A stretch of 64,000 nucleotides of DNA from Clostridiales bacterium (GTDB lineage Bacteria > Bacillota > Clostridia > Christensenellales > Pumilibacteraceae). Below the pieces are notes generated by a model that was not told the origin of the DNA, did no database searches, and saw only the letters and a program-made list of their open reading frames with translations. Below, one piece after another: positions 16,909-24,922 of the stretch. Position numbers and translations under genes: made by a program. The stretch spans positions 29,734-93,733 of the forward strand of contig JAIDCZ010000007.1 in NCBI GenBank assembly GCA_029055565.1, in the 5' to 3' direction. Each line of letters begins with the position of its first letter. The first letter of the stretch is position 1.

Positions 16909-18884
16909 TAATAATATTCGTCCCACATATATCCGTCGTAATAGTCCAATATATCTATATTTTTGCGTATTGGCAAATGCCGTTTGGACAGCAACGTCGC
17001 CACTCTGTAGCGCGGCTGCAACAGCGGATCGGCAAGATATACTTCATGTGATTGCTCTAGTTCGTTGTAATCTACGTCAAAATACGCAACGGAATCCGGC
17101 ATTGCGAACGGTAACGTCGTGTCAATATCCGCCTTTTTAATAATTTGTGTAATTATATCACAGCACGACGCGCCGGTAATCGAATTGGATATCGGCGCGT
17201 CTTTTGCGCCAAACCAAACCGCAAACGTATATTCCGGTGTATAGGCCATGGCGTAGCAGTCGTAATTGCCGTTTTCGTCGCCGTTAGTGCCCGTTTTGGC
17301 GGCTATAATGCCGCTGTATTTAAGCTTTTTTGCAGTGCCGGACTGCGCGCAAGTCATAAGCATATCCGTCAGCAAATACGCCGTATCGTCGCCAACGGCG
17401 CGTTTTTGTGTGCGTTCGGCCGCAAACACTGCGGAATTATTGCCGTTTACTATATCGTTAAAGTAACCGATATCGGTATAAATACCGCCGTTAGCAAGCG
17501 TACGATATGCGTTGGCAAGCTCGGGCAACGTGAGGCCTTTTTCCATCCCGCCAAGCGCTACAGCAAGTGTACTGTCCGATTGCTCAAAGCTCAATCCAAA
17601 CCTGCGAGCAACAGATATAGACTGCTCAACGCCGAACTGCCGCATAAGTTTTACAGCCGCTACGTTGGACGAATACTTTAGGCAGTCGCGCATAGACAAG
17701 TACCCACGGTAAACTCCTTTGTAATTAGCCGGCGCGTAATCGCCGAATACCGTCGGTTCGTCAAAAATTTGAGTTAGGGGATTCATACCCGATTCCAGCG
17801 CAACTGCGTACGACGTAAACGGCTTTATAGTAGACGCCGGAGAGCGTTTTGGGTTTATATATTTGGTGTCGTTGGTTTCGTCGCAAACTATTCCACCGGT
17901 GTAATTATTTACCACGAGTACGCGTGCGTTATAATCGTTGCCGATTTTACCAAGCGCGGCGCGGGCAGAATTTGCTATTTTCGGATCATACGCCGTGCGT
18001 ATCGTGTAATTATTCAAAAACAGTGTCTTTTCCGAACAGTTAAGCGCCTTACACGCCGATTTAAGCGTTGCCGTAACGAACTGATTACTGCGATTTTTGC
18101 CGAATTCCAGCGGCTCCGCAAGCGCCGTATCGTAATCGTACTTGCTGATAAGCTTTTGATTTAACATCTCTTTAAGCACAAGCTGTTTGCGCTTATTCAG
18201 ATTATCTATATTATTGTACGGACTGTACTTTGCCGGATTGTTTATTATTGACGCCAGTACGGCAGACTGGGCGAGAGTCAGCTCGGCCGCCGGTTTGCCG
18301 AACATAACGCGGCTTGCAGTGCCCAAGCCGCGAATGCCCGATCCAAAATACAAAACGTTGAGATAGCTTTCCAATATTTGTCGTTTGTTATATACACGCT
18401 CAAGCTTGCGCGCCAAGCGTATTTCGCTGATTTTTCGGCGCATTGTCTTTTCGTTGGATAAATGCGTGTTTTTGATAAGCTGTTGCGTAATAGTCGAAGC
18501 GCCTTGACTAAATCCGCCCGATTTGATATTTGATACGAATGCGGACGCCATACGCTTGTAGTCAACGCCGCTGTGCGAATAAAACCGTTTGTCCTCGATA
18601 GCGATAAACGCGTCTATAGTATGCTTGGGCAAATCGTCGACGTTTACCGAAATATTGTTGTTGCCAAAATAAACCGCGTCATCAATAGGATTACCGTATG
18701 CGTCAAGCAGCGTTACTGACCGCGAGTAAGTAGTCAGCTTGTCCAAATTTAACTGTTCCGATCCGAATATAGTTACGTTAGGTTCAATAAGCAAAAAGAA
18801 AAAGCCGGCCGCAAACAAAACGACCCCGACAAAAACCGCCAAACATATAAGAATAATCTTTGTGGCTTTAGAGGCTTTTTTCAT
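16896..18884 (-). CDS. Class A penicillin-binding protein (PBP1A family)
   Basis: A 662-residue bifunctional peptidoglycan synthase. After a short cytoplasmic Lys-rich start and one membrane anchor (about residues 9-33), the glycosyltransferase domain shows IEDKRFYSHSGVD, GASTITQQL, and the ESYLNVLYFGSG and FGKPAAELTLAQSA motifs. The transpeptidase has SPASTIKPF (active Ser in SxxK), YSSN and KTGTNG. The membrane anchor and both active sites appear intact. The ATG is preceded by a poor ribosome-binding site. A TATAAT at 18908-18903 could be the -10 box; the sequence upstream of it is a 14-bp tandem repeat. It converges on thiI with a 13-base overlap. Confidence 0.94.
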   Translation of the reverse strand: MKKASKATKIILICLAVFVGVVLFAAGFFFLLIEPNVTIFGSEQLNLDKLTTYSRSVTLLDAYGNPIDDAVYFGNNNISVNVDDLPKHTIDAFIAIEDKRFYSHSGVDYKRMASAFVSNIKSGGFSQGASTITQQLIKNTHLSNEKTMRRKISEIRLARKLERVYNKRQILESYLNVLYFGSGIRGLGTASRVMFGKPAAELTLAQSAVLASIINNPAKYSPYNNIDNLNKRKQLVLKEMLNQKLISKYDYDTALAEPLEFGKNRSNQFVTATLKSACKALNCSEKTLFLNNYTIRTAYDPKIANSARAALGKIGNDYNARVLVVNNYTGGIVCDETNDTKYINPKRSPASTIKPFTSYAVALESGMNPLTQIFDEPTVFGDYAPANYKGVYRGYLSMRDCLKYSSNVAAVKLMRQFGVEQSISVARRFGLSFEQSDSTLAVALGGMEKGLTLPELANAYRTLANGGIYTDIGYFNDIVNGNNSAVFAAERTQKRAVGDDTAYLLTDMLMTCAQSGTAKKLKYSGIIAAKTGTNGDENGNYDCYAMAYTPEYTFAVWFGAKDAPISNSITGASCCDIITQIIKKADIDTTLPFAMPDSVAYFDVDYNELEQSHEVYLADPLLQPRYRVATLLSKRHLPIRKNIDILDYYDGYMWDEYYYHAN

Positions 18885-18918
18885 ATATATAGTATCTTAA
18901 TCATTATAAGCAGTTATG

Positions 18919-18960
18919 CGCACAAAATAAAACGCACAAAATAAAACGCACAAAATAAAA
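18919..18960. repeat. Three tandem 14-bp repeats upstream of pbp
   Basis: The unit CGCACAAAATAAAA occurs three times head to tail (18919, 18933, 18947), with a fourth partial copy (CGCACAA) at 18961. Read towards pbp, each unit gives TTTTATTTTGTGCG. The array ends 11 bases upstream of the putative pbp -10 box, so it overlaps the -35 region. Confidence 0.85.
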
Positions 18961-19100
18961 CGCACAATTTAAATTGCGCAATAAATAAAAAGAAATCAAA
19001 CAACAATAATACCAACTATAACGCAAAACATTTTAAAGCAAATAAATGATACGACAAACGCAGAAAAACCGCAATTATGTCTTCCTACTCTTTTAATACA

Positions 19101-19136
19101 TATCACTTCGCAAAAGCTGTCTTTTGCGAAGTGATA
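19101..19136. other. Perfect 16-bp inverted repeat (long hairpin)
   Basis: TATCACTTCGCAAAAG at 19101-19116 pairs exactly with 19121-19136 around a CTGT loop. Neither strand has a U-rich tail directly after the stem. It lies 94 bases after the end of mtaB and may terminate or protect the pta operon transcript. Confidence 0.8.
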
Positions 19137-19229
19137 GAATAAGTGCCCAATATCCGAAAATTATTATTGCCCTATCGGGCGCACGCTGTCAAATCAATAA
19201 AATAAGCCGTTATAAGAAGTCGGTGATAA

Positions 19230-20510
19230 TTATTTTCCGATTACGCCGTTGCTATCAAATAATTCGGTAAGCTTCAAGTCTACGATTTCTCCGCAAGGAG
19301 CGTGCGAATATACCTTAATATAGTTTGGCGTATAGCCTACGTTATAGTCACCCTCGGAATCCTCTATATATACCGGCACTTTTGTACCCAAATTTTTGCG
19401 CATAAATTGCAAACGCAGCTCATTTTTTATATCAAGCAGCTTATTTACTCGAGATTTTACTATATCCGGCGGTAGTTCACCGTACTTTTTTGCCGCAATA
19501 GTTCCGATTCGCCTACTGTAAGGAAAAACATGAATGTCTGAAAAACCGCATTTTCTAATAAAATTACAGCTGTTTTCAAAGAATTCGTCAGTTTCGGTGG
19601 GAAATCCGACTATAACGTCAGTCGTTATTCCGGCAAGCGGAAAATATCGCCGTATCAACTCTATTTTACCATAATAATACTCGGTATCGTAGTGCCGATT
19701 CATACTTTTTAGCACTGAATTATCGCCGCTCTGGAGCGATAGATGGAAGTGTGGACAATATCCGCCCCGAACCATTACGTCCAGCAGAGGGCCGTTTACA
19801 GCCTCACATTCAAGCGATCCTAACCTTTTCCGCATTTTAGTATCAGATAAAGCCTCCAAAAGCGACGCCAAATCAGTACCTATATCTTTGCCGTATGCCG
19901 ATAAATCAATGCCGTTAATCACTGCCTCTTTGGACTCTATTTTACTACATTCGCGCACAATATCTTCAATGCTACGAGACCTGCTACGCCCCCTTAAATA
20001 CGGAATTATACAGTAAGTGCAGAACCTATTACACCCATCTTGTATCTTAATAAACGCCCTTGTTTTATCTGATATCGGATATTCCTCATAGCAAAATTGT
20101 TTACAATTTTCAACACTTTCAGACAAATCGTCTAACTGTATTATATCTGATAGAGTATTATATTGATTATTTTTACATACGTTTTTTATCGTATTTAATA
20201 CGAAATTTGCTTTATTTACAGTGCCGCCTACTGCTATAACGTTGTTTTTATCAAAAGACTGTGGGTGGTTTTGAGAACTGCACCCTACAACTATAATTTT
20301 GCAATCACTATTAATTTTGCGCATCTTGGCGATATATTGTCTTGATTTTTTGTCGGCCTCTGCCGTTACGGAGCATGTATTCAAAACGTAAACGTCGGCC
20401 GGCTCTAAGCCTTCCGACGCTGAATAGTTGTTTAATCTAAGCGTTGCCACAATGGACGCGCTTTCGCATTGATTAACTTTGCATCCGAGTGTAATTACGC
20501 GTACGTTCAA
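19230..20510 (-). CDS. mtaB: tRNA t6A37 methylthiotransferase MtaB
   Basis: A methylthiotransferase of about 426 residues that makes ms2t6A37 in tRNAs reading ANN codons. It has VITLGCKVNQCES, NTCSVTAEADKKS and VVGCSSQ in the N-terminal cluster domain and the radical SAM motif CNRFCTYCIIPYLRGRSRS. The LGCKVNQ signature and the length favour MtaB over MiaB. The frame is open upstream to 20738, but the TTG at 20510, which overlaps the rsmE stop (ATTGA), is the likely start: a GGGAG lies about 11 bases upstream. It is the last gene of pta-prmA-rsmE-mtaB. AT content is higher than in neighbouring genes. Confidence 0.9.
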   Translation of the reverse strand: MNVRVITLGCKVNQCESASIVATLRLNNYSASEGLEPADVYVLNTCSVTAEADKKSRQYIAKMRKINSDCKIIVVGCSSQNHPQSFDKNNVIAVGGTVNKANFVLNTIKNVCKNNQYNTLSDIIQLDDLSESVENCKQFCYEEYPISDKTRAFIKIQDGCNRFCTYCIIPYLRGRSRSRSIEDIVRECSKIESKEAVINGIDLSAYGKDIGTDLASLLEALSDTKMRKRLGSLECEAVNGPLLDVMVRGGYCPHFHLSLQSGDNSVLKSMNRHYDTEYYYGKIELIRRYFPLAGITTDVIVGFPTETDEFFENSCNFIRKCGFSDIHVFPYSRRIGTIAAKKYGELPPDIVKSRVNKLLDIKNELRLQFMRKNLGTKVPVYIEDSEGDYNVGYTPNYIKVYSHAPCGEIVDLKLTELFDSNGVIGK

Positions 20511-21220
20511 ATGTGCCACTCTCCCATTTCGTAGTATATTACCGACAGTGCGGCTATTGCGGCAGTTTCCGCGCGCAATATACGTTTGCCTAAGGTCACC
20601 GATTTTGCGCCTAATGCAACGAGCTTGCTCGTTTCGCTTTCCGTAATACCGCCTTCCGGTCCGATAAATACGGATATATCCGCCGAATTGTTTCCGCTCA
20701 ATACTTCCCGCATAGTCCCGTTGCTTTCGTGTTCCCACGGAAAAATCATATACGAGTTTTTTGCACGATTGAGCAGTTCGTCAAAATCGACGGCTTGCTC
20801 GATAATTGGAACGACGCTTCTTCGGCACTGCTCGCAAGCAGATATTGCTATCTTGTTAAGCCTATCGTAATTCAAGTTGAAATTGCGTTGCGTAAACGCC
20901 GAATATACCGGAACGATCTTTTTTACTCCAAGCTCTGTGGCTTTTTGTACCGCCAATTCAAACCGATCTTGCTTAATTACCGACAGATAAAGAGTTACCG
21001 AAATCGTCGACTCGCCAACGTTTTCTTTTGCGTCGAGTATTTGCAACAACGTTTTGTCCTTTTTTATTTCGGTTACCTTGCATTCGTAATCGTGCCCAAT
21101 ACCGTCAAACACGGTTACGTTATCTCCCACCCGAATGCGCCGAGCGTATGCGGCATGAGTATGCGCGTCGCCGGTAAGTTCGGGGCGCGATTTGTTTATG
21201 CTCGGCAAGTAAAATCTCAT
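20507..21220 (-). CDS. rsmE: 16S rRNA (uracil1498-N3)-methyltransferase RsmE
   Basis: A 237-residue SPOUT methyltransferase modifying U1498 of 16S rRNA. An N-terminal PUA-like domain (RFYLPS start, HAAYARRIRVGD) is followed by the knotted SAM-binding region with VQKATELGVKKIVPV, SACEQCRR, FIGPEGGITESE and LGKRILRAETAAIAALS. The end overlaps the mtaB start by 4 bases and the start overlaps the prmA stop by 4 bases. Confidence 0.94.
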   Translation of the reverse strand: MRFYLPSINKSRPELTGDAHTHAAYARRIRVGDNVTVFDGIGHDYECKVTEIKKDKTLLQILDAKENVGESTISVTLYLSVIKQDRFELAVQKATELGVKKIVPVYSAFTQRNFNLNYDRLNKIAISACEQCRRSVVPIIEQAVDFDELLNRAKNSYMIFPWEHESNGTMREVLSGNNSADISVFIGPEGGITESETSKLVALGAKSVTLGKRILRAETAAIAALSVIYYEMGEWHI

Positions 21221-22125
21221 AATTTAAATAGAAATGCGCCCCATTCGTTCTTTTGTTGGGACTGTATTAGAGTAAATTCTTTTGCGTATTCGTCCGCAAC
21301 TATCTGTTTTTTGTCGGAAATAATGCCGCTTATAATAGCATACCCGCCATTGCCGAGCGCACTTTTTATAATCGGCATAACGGCTATCAATACGTCTGCT
21401 GTTATGTTCGCTACAACTATATCTGCCGGTTCGGACATCTCGCGCACGTCGCGGCAAAATACTTCCGGATTGGGTATTCCGTTTATCTTGCAGTTGTATT
21501 CCGTTGCTGTTATGGCCTGCTCGTCCGTGTCGGCAAATACTACCGACTTAGCGCCGAGCGCTGTAGCGCAAATACCGAGTATGCCGCTACCGCAACCAAA
21601 GTCTAATACGCGTTTGCCGGACAGCGGTATGCGTTGCATTAAGTCTACGCACATTGACGTGGTTTCGTGCATTCCGGTCCCGAACGCCAGTCCAGGATTG
21701 AGCACGACCTTTACGTCGCCGCAAGCGGGATTGTAATCTATCCATTCCGGAACTATCACCACTTTGCCTATATTGAACGGTTTATAATACTTTTTCCACT
21801 CGTTTTCCCATTCCACTGAATCTATTATTTCCGTATGCATGTCGAGCATGGAGAAGTCCGCCCAATCGTATTGCTTTAGCGCTTCGATTTTTTGCGTAAT
21901 TACGGCCTCTGACGATTCAATAGTAAAATAGCCTATAACGGCGCAATCGTCCGTAGGCACGAATAGTTGTGCGTCTGCGTAATCCCAACGCTTATCGTCC
22001 AGCACTTGCTTTACGTTATTGTAATCTTCAAAGACCTCGCCCATACTGCCCGCCTCGTGCAAGGCGTACGATACGGTGTCCGAGGTCTCCGAAGTACATT
22101 TTACAGTGATTTTTTTGAACTTCAT
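21217..22125 (-). CDS. prmA: Ribosomal protein L11 methyltransferase PrmA
   Basis: A 302-residue SAM-dependent methyltransferase. Motif I is VLDFGCGSGILGI, preceded by PGLAFGTGMHETT, a PrmA hallmark; VVANITADVL is the catalytic region. It trimethylates ribosomal protein L11. Its ATG is fused to the pta stop codon (TAATG), and it overlaps rsmE by 4 bases. Confidence 0.94.
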   Translation of the reverse strand: MKFKKITVKCTSETSDTVSYALHEAGSMGEVFEDYNNVKQVLDDKRWDYADAQLFVPTDDCAVIGYFTIESSEAVITQKIEALKQYDWADFSMLDMHTEIIDSVEWENEWKKYYKPFNIGKVVIVPEWIDYNPACGDVKVVLNPGLAFGTGMHETTSMCVDLMQRIPLSGKRVLDFGCGSGILGICATALGAKSVVFADTDEQAITATEYNCKINGIPNPEVFCRDVREMSEPADIVVANITADVLIAVMPIIKSALGNGGYAIISGIISDKKQIVADEYAKEFTLIQSQQKNEWGAFLFKL

Positions 22126-23123
22126 TATTTGGTGATGGTGCTTTGAAGCGCCGTCATTGCTACGACGTTTACAACGTCCTCGCTACTGCATCCCCTCGAC
22201 AAGTCGTTTACCGGCTTGTTAAAGCCCTGGCAAATCGGGCCTATAGCTTCGGCGTTTGCAAGTCGTTGAACGAGCTTATATCCGATATTTCCGGCCTGAA
22301 GATCGGGGAAAATCAATACGTTGGCTTTGCCGGCAACGGTGCTGCCGGGCGCCTTAAGATCTGCAACGGTGGGCACGAGCGCCGCGTCGGCTTGCAATTC
22401 GCCGTCCACGCGCAAGTCGGGACGTGTGGCCTTGATTGCTTCGAGCGCACCGGTCACCTTGTCCACAAGCTCGCCCTTTGCCGAGCCTTTGGTGGAATAC
22501 GAAAGCAACGCTACCTTAGGCGTGATGCCGGCAATGGCCATCGCCGTGTCGGCCGAAGCAATAGCTATATCGGCAAGCTGATTGCTGTCGGGATTGGGAT
22601 TTACCGCACAGTCGCCGAAAACCATTATGCCGTTTTCCCCGTACTTGGAATTTTTGTCAAGACACATAATAAAGCACGAACTGACCGTTTTAATGCCGGG
22701 CGCGGTCTTTATAATTTGCAGTGCCGGACGCAACACGTCGCCGGTGGCATTGACCGAACCGGCAACCATACCGTCAGCTTCCCCGCGCTTAACCATAAGC
22801 ACGCCGAAGTACAGCGGATTATGCGCAAGCTTGCGCGCGGTATCCATATCCATGCCCTTTGCCTTGCGAAGCTCGTACAAAAGCTCGGCGTACGGTTCCA
22901 CGTCTACGGTAGCTGGATTGATTACCGTTATGCCGTTCAGATTGGCCGTGGGGCATTTTTGCTTAATTACGTCAACGTTGCCGAGCAAAATAACCTTGGC
23001 AATGCCCTCGGCTTGGATCTTGACCGCGGCGGTGATTATACGCGGCTCCTCGCCCTCGGCAAGCACGATAGTCTTTTTAAGACTCTTGGCTTTTTCGCGT
23101 ACAGATTTTAACAAATCGTTCAT
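22125..23123 (-). CDS. pta: Phosphate acetyltransferase
   Basis: A 332-residue short-form phosphotransacetylase interconverting acetyl-CoA and acetyl phosphate. Motifs include VLAEGEEPRI, the catalytic region MVAGSVNATGDVLRPALQ, FGDCAVNPNPDSNQLADIA, and the C-terminal ANVLIFPDLQAGNIGYKLVQRL. GGAGG lies 7 bases before the ATG. It heads the pta-prmA-rsmE-mtaB operon. The partner acetate kinase is at 40.5-41.7 kb, so the acetate pathway is genomically split. Confidence 0.96.
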   Translation of the reverse strand: MNDLLKSVREKAKSLKKTIVLAEGEEPRIITAAVKIQAEGIAKVILLGNVDVIKQKCPTANLNGITVINPATVDVEPYAELLYELRKAKGMDMDTARKLAHNPLYFGVLMVKRGEADGMVAGSVNATGDVLRPALQIIKTAPGIKTVSSCFIMCLDKNSKYGENGIMVFGDCAVNPNPDSNQLADIAIASADTAMAIAGITPKVALLSYSTKGSAKGELVDKVTGALEAIKATRPDLRVDGELQADAALVPTVADLKAPGSTVAGKANVLIFPDLQAGNIGYKLVQRLANAEAIGPICQGFNKPVNDLSRGCSSEDVVNVVAMTALQSTITK

Positions 23124-23142
23124 TATTGTCCTCCGATAAGTA

Positions 23143-23171
23143 TTTACAAAATAAAATTGATATGGTATAAT
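23143..23171 (+). promoter_or_regulatory. Sigma-A-type promoter of tmcAL
   Basis: -35 TTTACA at 23143-23148, 17-base spacer, -10 TATAAT at 23166-23171 with extended TGG. Transcription should start near 23178, giving a leader of about 68 bases. Confidence 0.78.
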
Positions 23172-23207
23172 ATCGCAAATACGTTCAATTGTATATTGCT
23201 AATAATC

Positions 23208-23236
23208 ATTATACACTTGTTCGTAAACAAAGTAAA
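23208..23236 (-). promoter_or_regulatory. Sigma-A-type promoter of the pta operon
   Basis: Minus-strand -35 TTTACT at 23236-23231, 17-base spacer, -10 TATAAT at 23213-23208. It lies divergent to and partly downstream of the tmcAL promoter, so the two transcripts overlap by a few dozen bases at their 5' ends. Confidence 0.65.
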
Positions 23237-23245
23237 GTAATTATT

Positions 23246-24430
23246 ATGAGAAATTGCGCCGTCATAACAGAATATAATCCGTTCCACACCGGACATAAAT
23301 ACCAGCTGAACGCGTTGAACGCCAAAGGCTTTAATGATATATTTTGCGTAATGAGCGGACCGTTCGTGCAGTCCGCTATGCCCGCATTTTGCGACAAAGC
23401 CTTGCGCGCCGAATGTGCGGTACTGGGCGGCGCGAGCGCCGTTATAGAACTGCCCACTGTGTACGCAACCGCCAGCGCACAGCTTTTTGCCGAAGGCGGC
23501 CTTAAGATTATATCCGGCATAAAAAACGTAACGCATTTAGCAATGGGCGGCGTAGGCAACGGCGACGATATATTGCGCCTTGCCGACGTAAAAATATCCC
23601 ATTCCGAACGCTTTACTCAAGAACTGAAAGCGGAGCTCGAGCGCGGAAAGAGCTATAACGCAGCCTCTGTCACCGCGCTGACTCGAATATACGGCAATAT
23701 CTACCCCGATAGGCCAACGGTCGCTACGCTACTGAAAGATCCCAACAACATACTTTGTGTCGAATATATCACTGCAATCAATAAGTATTGCGCCAATATT
23801 CAACCGCTGATTATCGAACGCAGGGGCGCCGCTTATAACGACCTCTCTGCGGACGGAGAATTCGTTTCGGCAACAGCCATACGCACTGCCGATGAATGCG
23901 GAAAGATACACACAATGCGGAAGTATATCCCCTTCCACTACGACGAAATTTGCGACAATCGCAAGCACCACACCGCAGATATAGAGCTATATAAAAAGCT
24001 TACACTGTTCGCCCTAAAAAAAGCTACGACGGATGAAATAAGTAAGCTGCGTAATTGTTCCGAAGGCTTGGAGTACTCGTTGAAAAAGCTAGCGCATTTG
24101 AACAACTTGGACGAAATAGTAAACGCAGTAGTCGGCAAACGGTACGGCAAAAAACGCCTTTACAGACTGTTTTTGGACTTGCATTTAGGCATTGAAAAAG
24201 GATTTACCGACAACGCGTTTTGTACTCGCCTTTTAGCTTGCAAAAACAGCTTTAATTTTTCCCAACTTCCAAACTACATAAAAACTACCAATGCCCAAAT
24301 CAAAACTGCCGCAAAAAACTGTCCAGACGTGCAAAAAGTGCTTAAAATTGACGAAAATGCGACAAATCTTTATAATACTCTATCTGATATAATAGGTGAT
24401 TATTTTAATTATTCGGTGATTAAAGTATGA
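23246..24430 (+). CDS. tmcAL: tRNA(Met) cytidine acetate ligase TmcAL (YlbM-like nucleotidyltransferase)
   Basis: About 394 residues. It opens with CAVITEYNPFHTGHKYQL, the HxGH-type nucleotidyltransferase motif, and has VMSGPFVQ and LPTVYATASAQLFAEG, typical of this family, which makes N4-acetylcytidine at the wobble base of elongator tRNA-Met from acetate and ATP. The frame is open 57 bases upstream, but the ATG at 23246 starts exactly at the first conserved strand. It lies next to pta, a possible link through acetate. It overlaps the following unknown gene by 4 bases. Confidence 0.9.
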   Translation: MRNCAVITEYNPFHTGHKYQLNALNAKGFNDIFCVMSGPFVQSAMPAFCDKALRAECAVLGGASAVIELPTVYATASAQLFAEGGLKIISGIKNVTHLAMGGVGNGDDILRLADVKISHSERFTQELKAELERGKSYNAASVTALTRIYGNIYPDRPTVATLLKDPNNILCVEYITAINKYCANIQPLIIERRGAAYNDLSADGEFVSATAIRTADECGKIHTMRKYIPFHYDEICDNRKHHTADIELYKKLTLFALKKATTDEISKLRNCSEGLEYSLKKLAHLNNLDEIVNAVVGKRYGKKRLYRLFLDLHLGIEKGFTDNAFCTRLLACKNSFNFSQLPNYIKTTNAQIKTAAKNCPDVQKVLKIDENATNLYNTLSDIIGDYFNYSVIKV

Positions 24431-24900
24431 AAACGAGGATTGACGAGGATACGATATTCAGATTGTCCGAGGCTTCGGTGACGAGCGTATGTCGCGCGCA
24501 CGTGGCCGGACTGATATCTCGACAATTCAGAAGTATGCATTACCTATCGAGCATGCTTATATGCGATTGTGTTACGCTCAATCTACTGCTTAACGACGAG
24601 ATTACGCCGACTTCTGCCGACGAAATAATCACTTGCATACGGCGTAGAAATCGATCGTTTTACACTACCGTAGACAGCGCGTACTTCCCTATCGAGGATA
24701 GATTTGAGGAATATGCAAAGTCGGTTTTAGGCGAAAAGTACGCCGAGGTAAAGGCGCTTGATATGCGCACGACTAATTACATTATATACGTATTTTCGGT
24801 TGATTTATTTAATAATTACGAATTATATCCACAAGAAATATATTCCTTGGCGTACTCGTACGATGAGCTTACTACGATAAACAAATTACCGCACTATTAA
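24427..24900 (+). CDS. Hypothetical protein, possibly a divergent Spo0A-C-like domain
   Basis: A 157-residue predicted soluble, mostly helical protein, overlapping the tmcAL stop (ATGA). I do not recognise the family. Its predicted helix order, including AGLISRQFRSMHYLSSM, a middle segment SADEIITCIRRRNRSFYTTVDSAY and a final TTNYIIYVFSVDLF helix, faintly resembles the tandem Spo0A-C-like proteins at 11.0-12.1 kb, but the central helix-turn-helix is not clear. The bidirectional terminator overlaps its last codons. Function unknown. Confidence 0.6.
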   Translation: MKTRIDEDTIFRLSEASVTSVCRAHVAGLISRQFRSMHYLSSMLICDCVTLNLLLNDEITPTSADEIITCIRRRNRSFYTTVDSAYFPIEDRFEEYAKSVLGEKYAEVKALDMRTTNYIIYVFSVDLFNNYELYPQEIYSLAYSYDELTTINKLPHY

Positions 24901-24919
24901 CGGTGCGGTAATTTGTTTT
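24882..24919. terminator. Bidirectional intrinsic terminator between convergent operons
   Basis: A 13-bp perfect stem (24882-24894 with 24903-24915) with an 8-base loop, followed on the plus strand by TTTT. On the minus strand it lies just beyond mutS2 and runs into a T-rich stretch. It serves tmcAL plus the unknown gene on one side and the pheST-mutS2 operon on the other. Confidence 0.85.
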
Positions 24920-24922
24920 GCA

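Larger units (their letters stand above)
18885..19229. other. Intergenic region between pbp and mtaB
   Basis: No coding frame of plausible length. It holds the likely pbp promoter (minus-strand TATAAT at 18908-18903, no good -35), the 14-bp tandem repeats at 18919-18960 with a near-palindrome just beyond (about 18962-18979), a 16-bp perfect hairpin at 19101-19136 and a small GCCC/GGGC inverted repeat near 19170. It is noticeably more AT-rich than its surroundings. Confidence 0.6.

Noticed and set aside
18919..18960. CRISPR-like array
   Set aside because: The units are 14 bp, directly abutting and without spacers; no cas genes are in the window.
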